Counted from the stretch's first letter, positions 26,969-38,414 are shown. The stretch: DNA of 39,511 nucleotides from Alphaproteobacteria bacterium (GCA_013203465.1 JABMNR010000129.1:1-39511), one strand, 5' to 3'. Translations and numbers: made by a program. Notes: generated by a model from the letters alone, not told the origin.

Positions 26969-27913
26969 TCACCTGTCCAATGCGTGGATACGCTCGAACA
27001 CACGATCGATAAAAACCGGTGCATCCACCGCCACCGCGATGTCCGCATTCGGTTCGCTGGTGTCGAAGTCGACCACGGTGCGGCCGCGCTCGGCACCCGC
27101 TTCGGTAATCACGGTCATCCGAGCGGCGCGAACCTCGAACAACTCCGGCCAAATCGGATAAGCCAGCGCCATGGCGTCATGAATGTGCACCCCGCCATGG
27201 CGCGCGCCGACCGCCGCCAGATAGAACCTAAGCATAGCAACCGCCGCCTCGGTAACGCGGCCGCCTCCCTCGCCCAACCGACTCAAATCCGCCTCGGTAA
27301 CCAACGCCTGCTGGGTGACGTCGAGCGGGAAGACCAGAGGCCGGAGGCCTGCCTCGACAACGATGCGCGCCGCTTCGGGATCGGCGAACACGTTGAACTC
27401 GGCGGCCGGCGTGACGTTGCCCCGCGCGATGCCGCCGCCCATCACGATCACCCGGCCAAGCCGCTCGGCGAGTTCCGGCCGCTTGATCAACAGCACGGCC
27501 AGATTGGTCAGCGGCCCAACGGCAACGGTGGTCAATCGGTCTGGGCCCGGCACGCGATCCGCCAAGGCGTCGACCGCGTGCCGGGCGGCGAGGCCTTCCT
27601 CGGTCTCGGGTAAACCGATCCCCCCCAGACCATCCTCGCCGTGGACGTGGGCGGCATGATGCGGTTGCGCCAAGATCGGGCGCGGACAGCCGGCGTGAAC
27701 CGGAATCTCCAGACGGTTGGCCAGGGCTCGAATCCGTTGAGCGTTGCGCGTCGTGTGGGCAAGCGGCACGTTGCCGACGACGGTGGTGATCGCCTCGACA
27801 CGTAATGCCTCGGGGCACGCGAACGCCAGCAACAGAGCAATAGCGTCATCGATGCCGGGGTCGCAATCGATGATCACCGGTGTGATCGTCGCCGTTGCCG
27901 CAGGTGTGACCAT
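26969..27913 (-). CDS. Inosine-uridine-type nucleoside hydrolase
   Basis: Nucleoside hydrolases cleave the N-glycosidic bond of ribonucleosides to free base and ribose in salvage. The 314-residue protein has the hallmark calcium-binding cluster near the N-terminus, IIDCDPGIDDAIALL (Asp16, Asp18, Asp22, Asp23). It also has VVGNVPLAHTTRNAQRI, the HGEDGLGGIGLPE loop, and the VMGGGIARGNVTPAAEFNVFADPEAA block with the ribose-binding Asn and Glu. HDAMALAYPIWPELF supplies the C-terminal His-Asp. Specificity (purine or pyrimidine) cannot be settled. There is no signal peptide, so it is cytoplasmic. The ribosome binding site is weak (AAGG only two bases from the ATG). The unknown membrane protein follows on the same strand. 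Confidence 0.94.
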   Translation of the reverse strand: MVTPAATATITPVIIDCDPGIDDAIALLLAFACPEALRVEAITTVVGNVPLAHTTRNAQRIRALANRLEIPVHAGCPRPILAQPHHAAHVHGEDGLGGIGLPETEEGLAARHAVDALADRVPGPDRLTTVAVGPLTNLAVLLIKRPELAERLGRVIVMGGGIARGNVTPAAEFNVFADPEAARIVVEAGLRPLVFPLDVTQQALVTEADLSRLGEGGGRVTEAAVAMLRFYLAAVGARHGGVHIHDAMALAYPIWPELFEVRAARMTVITEAGAERGRTVVDFDTSEPNADIAVAVDAPVFIDRVFERIHALDR

Positions 27914-28082
27914 GGCCTTAGATCGGGATCGTCTGGTTCATGCCGCACAGTAATCATCCCGGTGACCGCCGTCTTCCATCGATGCGCATGACGCACACGG
28001 TTGCGCCGACCGACACCCATGGGATAAGCCGTGGAATCACACTGTTCGGTTCCGTGCCAAGATCAGCTCTCAGGAGGCCCAT

Positions 28083-28298
28083 GTGACGCCGCAGGACATC
28101 GCCGAAGTCCAAATCTATCTGCGCAAGCGGTTCTCCAACTCGCGCATCGTCCTGGTGCCGCGCGCCAAGAAGGACGATTCGGTCGAGGTCACGCTCGACG
28201 ACGAATTCCTGGGCGTGGTCTACAAAGACCAGGAAGACGGAGAGACCTGCTTCCATTTCCAGATGAGTATCCTCGATATCGACCTCGAGGACGTGTGA
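28083..28298 (+). CDS. DUF3126 family small protein
   Basis: A 71-residue protein of the DUF3126 family, found in alphaproteobacteria and without known function. It starts MTPQDIAEVQIYLRKRF and has a compact alpha/beta look with SVEVTLDDEFLGVVYKDQEDGE and an acidic end. The start is a GTG at 28083 preceded by a perfect AGGAGG five bases upstream; the ATG two bases before it is followed immediately by a stop in its own frame, so the GTG is decisive. The final GTG-TGA overlaps the GTG start of the sulfotransferase-like gene by four bases, which implies coupled translation and perhaps linked roles. Confidence 0.85.
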   Translation: MTPQDIAEVQIYLRKRFSNSRIVLVPRAKKDDSVEVTLDDEFLGVVYKDQEDGETCFHFQMSILDIDLEDV

Positions 28299-29236
28299 CC
28301 ACGGCCGCCGCCCGGCCACCCGATCAGGCTGCTCGGCAACGCTTGGCCGAGAGCCCCGATCATCCGGACGCACTGGCAACCCTAGTTGGCTTCTATTACG
28401 CGCGAGGCCAAAATCCCCATTTGGTCCCGGCCCTGGCCCGCGCGCTGGTCACCGCCCCCTCGATGCTGGATCCGCTGTGGATCGATACGGTGGCGGCCAC
28501 GCGCGGCTTGCCCATGGGGATCAACGAGACGGCGGCGCGCACCCTCGGCTACCCGAGCAAACCACCGCGCAATCTGATCCTGCTCAACGGCTTTCACCGT
28601 GTGCCCACCCAACCGCTAGAGATCGCGCTGATGCGGCTGCTCGGTCTACGACGTGGCGGGTTGCACGTGCACGGTGAGCTGCGCACCACCACCTTCGATC
28701 CGATCCAGGCCCGGCGCGAGTTGGTTGACGGCCGCCTGGTGCGCGCCCATGTCCCCGCCAGCCTGCGCCTGCGCGCTTGCTTGAACATGCTTCAAATCCG
28801 GCCGATCATCCTGGTGCGGAATATCTTCGAAACCATCGCCAGTTATGTCGGTGGCGGTTATTTCATCACCGACGGTCATCGCTTCGCCGATCTGGGTGAG
28901 GAGCGGCAGCGCCGGCTGCTTCTGCTGCGCAACGCCTCGGATCTGGTGGATCTGTTCGCGTCCTGGTCGGTGTTGGCCGCCGCCAACCCTCGGCTACTCC
29001 GGGTCGACCGTTACGAAGACGTCAGCCGCGACTGGCCCGGCTACGTACTGCGGGTTTTGGAGGAACGAGGCGTGCGGGTGACCCGGGAGCGGGTGGAGGC
29101 GGCCATGGTCGGACTGCCGCCCGAGCCGGGTTTTGGGCGCTCACATTTCACGGATGCGGAAAAGGCGTTGGTCCGGGAGTTGTACGTCCAATACCCAACG
29201 GTGGATTTCCGCGCGATCGACCCGGAGTTGAGCTGA
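28295..29236 (+). CDS. Sulfotransferase-like protein
   Basis: From the GTG at 28295 the protein has 313 residues. Residues 1-70 look like TPR-type helices (PDHPDALATLVGFYYARGQN). The remainder resembles the PAPS-dependent sulfotransferase fold: LILLNGFHRVPTQPLEIALM (94-113) occupies the place of the 5'-phosphosulfate loop, RAHVPAS (150-156) that of the THxPAS segment, and LVRNIFETIASYV (173-185, Arg175 and Ser183) that of the 3'-phosphate loop. The 5' loop lacks the usual SGxxRSGTT form, so PAPS binding is uncertain. The acceptor is unknown. It overlaps the DUF3126 gene by four bases. It could instead be a non-catalytic or NDP-sugar-binding relative. It converges with the glucosaminidase, 60 bases apart. 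Confidence 0.6.
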   Translation: MTTAAARPPDQAARQRLAESPDHPDALATLVGFYYARGQNPHLVPALARALVTAPSMLDPLWIDTVAATRGLPMGINETAARTLGYPSKPPRNLILLNGFHRVPTQPLEIALMRLLGLRRGGLHVHGELRTTTFDPIQARRELVDGRLVRAHVPASLRLRACLNMLQIRPIILVRNIFETIASYVGGGYFITDGHRFADLGEERQRRLLLLRNASDLVDLFASWSVLAAANPRLLRVDRYEDVSRDWPGYVLRVLEERGVRVTRERVEAAMVGLPPEPGFGRSHFTDAEKALVRELYVQYPTVDFRAIDPELS

Positions 29237-29296
29237 GCACGGTACATCGCCTCTCCCAGCGCCGATGCGATGATGTGGACCGCTTGGTTGGACCCG

Positions 29297-30325
29297 TCAG
29301 TTCCGCAACCCCATACCGCCGATCATCTCCGCGAGTTCCCCGGATTGATGCAGTTGCTTGATCTCCTCACGGGCCGCATCGGCGTCCGCCGCGGAATCAG
29401 CGTAGACAATCAGGGTCACCGGCTCGTCCTTGAGCCGGGCCGTGTCGGCAACGTCGAGGCCGTTGATACGAATGATCGACTGCAGCGTGTCGACATAGGC
29501 CTGACCAAGCTCGGAGTATTTCGTCAGGGTCTTGGTCAGGGCCTTGCCCATCACCGGCTCGCCGACGCGGCGCAGCGCCGCACGCTCGGCGCGCAAGTCG
29601 GCATAGCTGCGATGGGTGTTCAAGTTACGCATATAGGCGCGCACCGAGTCGAGCGGCCAGTCGAACGAGGCTACCCCGTAATTGCCCTTGGCAGCGCGCT
29701 TTTCCTTGGGACGCATGCCGCTGCCGTCGAAGGTCCACTGTCCGAACAGCGCGTTTCCGAACATCGCGAAGCGCGAGGTGCCGTAACCGCTCTCGTAAGC
29801 GCCCTGGCCCAAGGCCAGGGCCGGCGGTACGGCGTCGACTCGCGCCAGCAACTCGCTGGTCGCCGACAACACGTCCGCGTCATCGGCCCCGTCCCGCACG
29901 ACACGGTAATTCCGGGCCAGATTTCGCAAAAACGCCATGTCGTCGTTGGCTGGGGTCGAACCGGCGGCTTGGCGCGCCGCTACTTCCTGAAGACGGGCAC
30001 GGTCGCGGAGAATCTCTTCATTCGCGACGAGAATGAGCGGCAGGAGAGCCCGGTAGAACAACTCCTTCTTTTCGTTCACCGGCGTTCGCTCGGCATCCTC
30101 GGCCCAACTCTGGCTGATGACCACGACCAGCGCGCGGGGCACCATCAGCGGTTTTGAGGTGTCGATTTCACCCCAGAAATCATTGGCTTTCCAGAACGCG
30201 ACCGCGCTGTCGTCCTCGCCCTGAACGTCAATCCGATATCCGGCCGGCAGGTCGGCAGCCATCCCCGAGAACGGCAGAAGCACCATGCACATGGCCGCTG
30301 CCGCAGCACATCGGAATAGTTTCAT
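29297..30325 (-). CDS. Secreted Bax-like glucosaminidase-domain protein
   Basis: The 342-residue protein has a signal peptide (MKLFRCAAAAAMCMVLLPFS, predicted cut after GMA at about 23). It ends in a domain like E. coli Bax, of the N-acetylglucosaminidase (lysozyme-like) family: PPALALGQGAYESGYGTSRF with the likely catalytic Glu178, NALFGQWTFDG, and YMRNLNTHRSYADLR. It should cleave or bind peptidoglycan in the periplasm. The ATG at 30325 is preferred to upstream in-frame codons because AGGAGGGGG lies just upstream and the signal peptide begins there. It stands alone, converging with the sulfotransferase-like gene. The 221 bases upstream, up to the end of guaA, show no further gene and no clear terminator. 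Confidence 0.88.
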   Translation of the reverse strand: MKLFRCAAAAAMCMVLLPFSGMAADLPAGYRIDVQGEDDSAVAFWKANDFWGEIDTSKPLMVPRALVVVISQSWAEDAERTPVNEKKELFYRALLPLILVANEEILRDRARLQEVAARQAAGSTPANDDMAFLRNLARNYRVVRDGADDADVLSATSELLARVDAVPPALALGQGAYESGYGTSRFAMFGNALFGQWTFDGSGMRPKEKRAAKGNYGVASFDWPLDSVRAYMRNLNTHRSYADLRAERAALRRVGEPVMGKALTKTLTKYSELGQAYVDTLQSIIRINGLDVADTARLKDEPVTLIVYADSAADADAAREEIKQLHQSGELAEMIGGMGLRN

Positions 30326-30546
30326 TGCCCCCTCCTCTTCCTCGTCCGGACACGCAGCATACCGATGTCTGTGGCATCCGGGCATCAAACGAACTGTCCG
30401 GCACAGGACGCGGCCCTGGAACATCACACGACCGCATTGTCCCCGAGACCGTCGCTGCGCAAGGTGCGAAACCCGAGATTACTGTAATGACTCCGCCATT
30501 TTGACGATGACGATACCCGGTGAGAGTTGAACGAGAAACCTTGGTA

Positions 30547-32094
30547 TTACTCCCACTCGATGGTGCCGGGCGGTTTCGAGGTGATGTCGTAGGTCACCCG
30601 GTTGATGCCGCGCACCTCGTTGATGATGCGGGTCGCCGTCCGGCCGAGGAAGTCGTGCTCGAACGGGTAATAGTCCGCCGTCATCCCGTCGGTCGAGGTC
30701 ACCGCCCGCAGCGCGCAGGCATAGTCGTAGGTCCGGGCGTCACCCATCACGCCGACCGTGCGCACTGGCAGCAGCACGGCGAAGGCCTGCCAGATGGTAT
30801 CGTACAGCCCAGCCTTGCGGATCTCATCGAGATAGATCGTGTCGGCCTTACGCAGGATGTCCAGCTTCTCCCGGGTGATGGCGCCAGGCACGCGGATCGC
30901 CAACCCCGGTCCGGGGAACGGATGCCGGCCGACCAGCGTTTCCGACAAGCCCAGCTCGCGGCCTAATGCCCGCACCTCGTCCTTGAACAACTCACGCAGC
31001 GGCTCCACCAGCTCCAGATTCATATGCTCGGGGAGACCGCCGACGTTGTGGTGCGACTTGATGGTGACCGACGGCCCGCCAGTCACCGACACGCTCTCGA
31101 TCACGTCGGGATACAGCGTTCCTTGGGCCAGGAACCGGGCGCCCTCGATCTTGTTCGCTTCCTCCTGGAACACGTCGATGAACAGCCGGCCGATGGTCTT
31201 GCGCTTGACCTCCGGGTCGTCGACCCCGCTAAGCTCGCCCAAAAACAGCTCACTGGCGTCGCGGCTGATCAGCGGGATGTTGTAGTGTTGGCGGAACAGC
31301 CGGTCGACCTCCTCGGCCTCGCCGGCGCGCAGCAGACCGTGGTCGACGAACACGCAGGTCAACTGCTCGCCGATCGCCTCGTGGAGCAGCACCGCCGCGA
31401 CCGAGCTGTCGACCCCGCCGGACAGCCCGCAGATCACTCGGCCGCCGCCGACCTGGGTGCGTATGCGCGCGATCGCCTGATCCTTGAACGCCGCCATGGT
31501 CCAGTCGCCTGATAGACCGGCCACACCGTGGGTAAAGCTGCGCAACAGCTCGGCGCCACGCGGGGTATGCACCACCTCGGGGTGGAATTGCACGCCGTAG
31601 AAACCGCGCGCATCATCGGCGATGGCGGCGAACGGTGCGTTGCCGCTGGTCCCGACCACACGGAAGCCCGGCGGCAGGGCGGCCACCTTGTCCCCGTGGC
31701 TCATCCATACCGGCTCGCGCGAGCCCGGCGCGAACACCCCGTCGAACAATCGGCAATCGTCGGTGATGGTCAACTCGGCGCGGCCGAACTCCTGATCGTC
31801 CGACGCATCGACCCGGCCGCCGAGTTGATGGCACATCAACTGCTCGCCATAGCAGATGCCGAGCACCGGCCGGCCCATCTCGAACACCATTTGCGGCGCC
31901 CGCGGCGCGCCCTCGCCATAGACCGACGCCGGACCGCCCGACAGGATCAGCGCCGCCGGATCGAAGTCGCGGATGCGGTCCGTATCGATGTTGTAGGGAA
32001 AGATCTCGCAGTAGACCCCGCTCTCGCGCACCCGGCGCGCGATCAGCTGGGTCACCTGACTGCCGAAATCGAGGATGAGAACGCGATCGGTCAT
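30547..32094 (-). CDS. guaA: GMP synthase (glutamine-hydrolysing)
   Basis: GuaA converts XMP to GMP using ATP and glutamine, the last step of guanine nucleotide synthesis. Starting at 32094 (515 residues) the class I amidotransferase domain comes first, with nucleophile Cys81 ([10 protein letters not shown]) and the [11 protein letters not shown] His/Glu pair. The ATP-pyrophosphatase domain follows with the PP-loop GLSGGVDSS, then the dimerisation domain ending KPPGTIEWE as in other GuaA proteins. The frame is open 21 codons upstream but [13 protein letters not shown] is the standard start. There is no clear ribosome binding site, and a weak TTGCCG-17-TAGCGT promoter-like pattern occurs upstream. 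It lies in the same direction as guaB but separated by rsmB, a divergent cytochrome and a GNAT gene. Confidence 0.98.
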   Translation of the reverse strand: MTDRVLILDFGSQVTQLIARRVRESGVYCEIFPYNIDTDRIRDFDPAALILSGGPASVYGEGAPRAPQMVFEMGRPVLGICYGEQLMCHQLGGRVDASDDQEFGRAELTITDDCRLFDGVFAPGSREPVWMSHGDKVAALPPGFRVVGTSGNAPFAAIADDARGFYGVQFHPEVVHTPRGAELLRSFTHGVAGLSGDWTMAAFKDQAIARIRTQVGGGRVICGLSGGVDSSVAAVLLHEAIGEQLTCVFVDHGLLRAGEAEEVDRLFRQHYNIPLISRDASELFLGELSGVDDPEVKRKTIGRLFIDVFQEEANKIEGARFLAQGTLYPDVIESVSVTGGPSVTIKSHHNVGGLPEHMNLELVEPLRELFKDEVRALGRELGLSETLVGRHPFPGPGLAIRVPGAITREKLDILRKADTIYLDEIRKAGLYDTIWQAFAVLLPVRTVGVMGDARTYDYACALRAVTSTDGMTADYYPFEHDFLGRTATRIINEVRGINRVTYDITSKPPGTIEWE

Positions 32095-32181
32095 GGGGCG
32101 CCACCACACGGGTCGTGGGAAGCGCGCGACGCTATCCGAAGCCGGAGCGAGCGGCAAGCAGCGACATACCCGCGCTCGATC

Positions 32182-32763
32182 TCAGCTCGCGGCGGTCTCG
32201 ATGCGTTGCACCAGATAGCTGAGATCAGGCCAAAAATAAGGGATCTGATCGGCGGGCAGTCCGCCCACGACCGACGGGACCGTATCGCCGGCCGCCCCGC
32301 CCAGCGCCTCGTAGAACCGCCGGCCGTGTCGATTCTTTTCCAATGTCAGGATTGCCAGCGAGTCAAACCCGTGCGTCGCCAACCGGCGCGCGACGTCGGC
32401 CAGCAACGCCCGGCCGATGCCCATGCCTTGATAATTCGGGTCGACATACAGCGCGTAAACCTCGCCCACACCAACCGCGCCATCCCACCCCAGGACCTTG
32501 GCCACCGCCCGTCGACTCACCCCGCCATGAGCGAAACCAACCACCTGGCCGTCATGGTCAGCGACGGCCAACCGCTCCGGCGCCGCGATCGCCCCCATCA
32601 TGCGGGTCCAACGAACCGCCGCCTGCATCTCGTCGAGATCGATGAGCGCGTCATCCGACAGCACGCCAACATAGGCATCGCGCCACGTCTCGACCTGTAC
32701 CCGCGCCAACCCGATCGCATCGGACGGTTCCGCCGTTCGCACCCTGATGTCGAACTCGGCCAT
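32182..32763 (-). CDS. GNAT-family N-acetyltransferase
   Basis: A single-domain 193-residue GNAT protein. The N-terminal strand and helices (IRVRTAEPSDAIGLARVQVETWRDAYVG) lead into the core strands. The acetyl-CoA pyrophosphate-binding motif A is clear: VYALYVDPNYQGMGIGRALL (QGMGIG). LEKNRHGRRFYEALGG gives motif B with the Tyr often used as general acid. GNAT enzymes acetylate amines of proteins, antibiotics or small molecules; the substrate is not evident. GGAGG lies six bases upstream of the ATG. It is followed after 87 bases by guaA on the same strand and is divergent from the cytochrome c gene. Confidence 0.9.
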   Translation of the reverse strand: MAEFDIRVRTAEPSDAIGLARVQVETWRDAYVGVLSDDALIDLDEMQAAVRWTRMMGAIAAPERLAVADHDGQVVGFAHGGVSRRAVAKVLGWDGAVGVGEVYALYVDPNYQGMGIGRALLADVARRLATHGFDSLAILTLEKNRHGRRFYEALGGAAGDTVPSVVGGLPADQIPYFWPDLSYLVQRIETAAS

Positions 32764-32900
32764 AAGCCGCCTCCGTTGAGGTGTGGCCGCACGCCGAGAG
32801 ATAAGGCCTCGGCCATCAAGGAAGGTGAATCATACGGTCTGGGCGGAGCCGGAGTCCAGGCGGTGGCGACATGCACGCGCCCTCACTGCACCGTGGCGGC

Positions 32901-32914
32901 CTGATCTAGGTCAA
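32901..32914 (+). promoter_or_regulatory. FNR/FixK/DNR-type box before the cytochrome c gene
   Basis: CTGATCTAGGTCAA matches the dyad TTGAT-N4-ATCAA at eight of ten positions, and its four central bases (CTAG) are self-complementary. TATGAT at 32940-32945 could be the -10 element, putting the box centre about 44 bases before the start of transcription, close to the -41.5 of class II FNR promoters. The ATG of the cytochrome is at 32990. Cytochromes are common targets of these oxygen- and NO-sensing regulators. Confidence 0.5.
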
Positions 32915-32989
32915 GGACGCCGGAACGCCAGCCCTGGAATATGATCGAGATTCCGCAGTCCATTTCACGATCTTGAGAGGGAGGAGGTC

Positions 32990-33568
32990 ATGCAGCTTGT
33001 CACGCAAACCGCCACGGTGATCGCGCTGTGTGTTGCGCTCGCGGGCGCCGCCCGTGCCGACGCCGGACATGGTCATGACGCGGATGGCCACGCGGCCGCG
33101 CCATCGGGCATGATCGATCACATGCAGGAGATGCATCGCGGCCACGAACACGGCCATGACTTCGAGGCAATGGCCCCCATGTCGCCCGAGCAGAGGGATC
33201 GCATGCTCGCCTTCATGCGCGACATCGGCCTCGTGACGCCGCCGATGGACTCCACCCGCGGCCGCAAGCTGTTCACCGAAACCGGTTGCGTCGCCTGTCA
33301 TTCGGTCAACGGCGTCGGCGGCAATTTGGGTCCCAGTCTGAACGCCGCCGATATGCCGTCGCCGATGAACGCGTTCGAGTTCTCCGCCCGCATGTGGCGC
33401 GGAGCGCCGGCGATGACCGCGCTGCAAGAGGATCTGCTGGGCGGCGTGATCGCCCTGACCGGTCAGGATTTGGCCGATCTGGTCGCCTTCGCCCATGACG
33501 AAAGGGAACAGGCGAAGCTAACCAAGGATCAAATCCCCGAACGGTTCCATGAGTTGATCGGCGAATGA
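32990..33568 (+). CDS. Periplasmic c-type cytochrome with His/Met-rich N-terminus
   Basis: The 192-residue precursor has a signal peptide (MQLVTQTATVIALCVALAGA, cut near ARA-DA at 22-24). A His/Met-rich segment follows (about 27-61, with eight His and several Met), then a class I cytochrome c domain with heme-binding CVACH (100-104) and a likely axial Met at 135 or 142. One heme is covalently attached in the periplasm by the Ccm system. The N-terminal His/Met stretch could bind copper or another metal; that is inference. GGGAGGAGG lies a few bases before the ATG, a very strong ribosome binding site. An FNR-type box upstream suggests induction under low oxygen or NO. It sits, on the opposite strand, between the gua genes. 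Partner reductase or oxidase is not in the window. Confidence 0.9.
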   Translation: MQLVTQTATVIALCVALAGAARADAGHGHDADGHAAAPSGMIDHMQEMHRGHEHGHDFEAMAPMSPEQRDRMLAFMRDIGLVTPPMDSTRGRKLFTETGCVACHSVNGVGGNLGPSLNAADMPSPMNAFEFSARMWRGAPAMTALQEDLLGGVIALTGQDLADLVAFAHDEREQAKLTKDQIPERFHELIGE

Positions 33569-33587
33569 ACCAGGGCGGCACGATGGC

Positions 33588-34925
33588 TCACCCCGGCGCG
33601 TGCACCCGCTCCAACACCGCCACGAAAAACCCGTCGGTACCCTCGCGATGCGGGGCCAGCCGCAGATAGGGAGCCTCTGGTGGTGCCGGGCACGCCGCAC
33701 CGCCAGCGGCTTCCACGGTTTCGGCCCAGACCGCGCCGATCGGCAGGGCGGTGAACGCCATGGTCTCGGCCAGGAAACCGCCGACCATCGCCTCGTTCTC
33801 CTCGGCCAGCACCGAACAGGTCACGTAGATCAATCGCCCACCCGGCTTCACCAGGGCGGCGGCGCGTTCCAGAATGATCCTTTGAGTCGTGGTAATCTCC
33901 GCCAGAGCCGTTGCGTCGTAGCGCCATTTGGCATCCGGATTGCGGCGCCACGTGCCGGTTCCCGTACAGGGCGCGTCGATCAGCACCCGGTCCGCCTTCC
34001 CGGCTAACCGCTTGATCGATTTGTCGCCCTCGACGAGAACCCGCCGTTCGGCGTTATGCACCCCGGCCCGGCGCAGCCGCGTCGCCGCCCGGTCCAACCG
34101 CCCTTTGGAAACATCCATCAACAGCAGCCGGCCCTTGTTCGCCATGCACGCCGCCAAGCCCAGCGCCTTGCCACCGGCACCGGCGCAATAGTCGACCACC
34201 GTCATGCCGGGCTTGGCATCGACCAAGAGAGCCGCCAGCTGCGACCCCTCGTCTTGGACCTCGATGCCACCGTCCTTGAACAGCGCGAGACGGTCGACCG
34301 GCCGGCGGCGGTCGAGACGGATTGCAAGAGGTGACAAACGGGTGGCCTCCGCCGGAATTCCATCGGCAACAAGAGAGGCAACAACGTCATCCCTCGATGC
34401 TTGGGCCAACGTGTTGACGCGAAGATCGAAGGAAGCGCCGTCACCCAGCGCACGGACAGCGGTCTCCACCTCGTCGCCGAACACCGCTTGCATGGATGGC
34501 CACAGCCAGACCGGGCACTCAACGCGTACGGGGGCCGGCATGTCGTCGTGGTCGAGCGGCTTGCCCACCAAATACCGCAGCGCTTTGATTTCTTCCTTGC
34601 TCAGCGACTCTGGAGCGTAGTCGGATCCATCGGCCAACGTTACGACCGCAGCCACGTCCAAGCCATCCGTCAACACCAGATCAGCCAACACCCGGCCACG
34701 CGCGTCCTTGTGAATTCCGGCGCCAGCGCGCTTGATCCACCAATCCAACCGCGCCCGCCGTCGCAACACGCCCCACACACGTTCGGTGATCGCGGCCCGA
34801 TCGCTGCCGCCAATATACCGCCGGTCACGCAAATAGCGGTCAAGCACCCGATCGGCCGGCCGGTCCGTCACGCCGATCGCCGCCAACACCTCGATAGCAG
34901 CCTCGATACGTGCTGAATATTTCAT
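33588..34925 (-). CDS. rsmB: RsmB/NOP-family rRNA cytosine-C5 methyltransferase
   Basis: The enzyme uses S-adenosylmethionine to form m5C in RNA, in E. coli at C967 of 16S rRNA. The 445-residue protein has an N-terminal helical NusB-like/RNA-binding part and the catalytic domain with SAM motif VVDYCAGAGGKALGLA (243-258). DAPCTGTGTWRRNPD carries Cys320, and YVTCSVLAEEN carries Cys370; these are the two Cys of m5C methyltransferases. The exact target site in this organism is not certain. It follows guaB by 32 bases, and guaB-rsmB-guaA is a common alphaproteobacterial arrangement. It has no ribosome binding site. A good promoter ends eight bases before the ATG, so the message may be essentially leaderless. 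It converges with the cytochrome gene. Confidence 0.92.
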   Translation of the reverse strand: MKYSARIEAAIEVLAAIGVTDRPADRVLDRYLRDRRYIGGSDRAAITERVWGVLRRRARLDWWIKRAGAGIHKDARGRVLADLVLTDGLDVAAVVTLADGSDYAPESLSKEEIKALRYLVGKPLDHDDMPAPVRVECPVWLWPSMQAVFGDEVETAVRALGDGASFDLRVNTLAQASRDDVVASLVADGIPAEATRLSPLAIRLDRRRPVDRLALFKDGGIEVQDEGSQLAALLVDAKPGMTVVDYCAGAGGKALGLAACMANKGRLLLMDVSKGRLDRAATRLRRAGVHNAERRVLVEGDKSIKRLAGKADRVLIDAPCTGTGTWRRNPDAKWRYDATALAEITTTQRIILERAAALVKPGGRLIYVTCSVLAEENEAMVGGFLAETMAFTALPIGAVWAETVEAAGGAACPAPPEAPYLRLAPHREGTDGFFVAVLERVHAPG

Positions 34926-34933
34926 TCTATATC

Positions 34934-37295
<2,362 letters not shown>

Positions 37296-37298
37296 GAC

Positions 37299-38414
37299 TT
37301 AGCTCCGTCCAGCCAACAGGCCGAATAGAATACCCTCGCGCACGCCACGGTCGGCGACCCGCAGACGCGGCACTCTCCATGTTCGGCAGATCGCCTCCAG
37401 GATGGCGCAACCGGCGACCACCAGATCGGCGCGTTCCCGTCCGATGCACGGATGTGCCGCTCGCTCATCGAAGCTCTGTGCCGCTAACCGTCGTCCAATC
37501 GCCATGGTTTCCGTCACATCCAGGAATACGCCATCGACCTTGTCGCGCACATAACGCGGCAGGTCCAGCCATACACCGGCCAAGGTAGTCACGGTGCCGG
37601 AGGTGCCGACCATTTGGACCCGCCCTAGAATGACCTGATCGGCGATAGCATGCTCGACCTCGAACGATGCCAGCGCGTCCACCACCTCGGTGATCATCAC
37701 CTCATAGGCGCCGTCACCATAACGATCGCCACCATGCCGTTCAGCCAGGGTGACAACGCCGATCGGCATCGAGGTGGCGTCAATCATGCGCTCGACAGTT
37801 CCGGAGCGGGCCCAGGCAAGCTCCGTCGACCCGCCGCCTATGTCAAACACCAAGGCGCCAGGCACATCCGGTTCCAATAAGGGGCGACAGCCGGCGAACG
37901 CCAGGCCAGCTTCCTCCTGAGTCGAGATCACCTCCAGCGTCAATCCGGTCTCGCGCTTCACCTGATCGAGAAAGGCCTCGCCATTACCAGCGCGGCGACA
38001 CGCCTCGGTCGCAACCGCCCGGAACCGGGTGACCCGACGCCGCCGCATCTTGGCGCTGCACACACGCAGGGCATCGAGCGTGCGATCAATCGCCTCCTCG
38101 GTCAGCCGACCGGATCGTCCCAATCCCTCGCCCAGGCGGACGATGCGCGAAAACGCATCAATCACGCGGAAGCCACCACCTCGTTCCGGGCGGGCGACCA
38201 GTAACCGGCAGTTGTTAGTACCGAGGTCCAGCGCCGCCAGCACGTCATCCGATCTGGCGGGACCATACTCCTGCATCGCTTCCGTCCCGGAACGCGTGTT
38301 CCTGGCGGCGGCCGGCCCGTCCCCCGATGTCTCCCCTTCGCCGCGGCCGTTATCCGGCCGTCGCGTTCGTCGTTGGGACGGGGAACCGCCGAAGCCATTG
38401 AGCTCCGAGGTCAT
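37299..38414 (-). CDS. Ppx/GppA-family exopolyphosphatase/pppGpp phosphatase
   Basis: The protein belongs to the ASKHA-fold Ppx/GppA family, which hydrolyses polyphosphate ends or pppGpp. Phosphate-1 motif AALDLGTNNCRLLVA starts near residue 60, and phosphate-2 motif VFDIGGGSTELAW lies near 190; the intervening EEAGLAFAG is typical. At 371 residues it is the short form without the HD domain, so I cannot choose between Ppx and GppA. The first 55 residues are disordered and rich in Arg, Gly and Ser. The ATG at 38414 has AGGA five bases upstream. An internal ATG at 38276 with GGGACGGA upstream would remove most of that extension and also is possible. It leads directly into rlmE with a three-base gap. 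Confidence 0.93.
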   Translation of the reverse strand: MTSELNGFGGSPSQRRTRRPDNGRGEGETSGDGPAAARNTRSGTEAMQEYGPARSDDVLAALDLGTNNCRLLVARPERGGGFRVIDAFSRIVRLGEGLGRSGRLTEEAIDRTLDALRVCSAKMRRRRVTRFRAVATEACRRAGNGEAFLDQVKRETGLTLEVISTQEEAGLAFAGCRPLLEPDVPGALVFDIGGGSTELAWARSGTVERMIDATSMPIGVVTLAERHGGDRYGDGAYEVMITEVVDALASFEVEHAIADQVILGRVQMVGTSGTVTTLAGVWLDLPRYVRDKVDGVFLDVTETMAIGRRLAAQSFDERAAHPCIGRERADLVVAGCAILEAICRTWRVPRLRVADRGVREGILFGLLAGRS

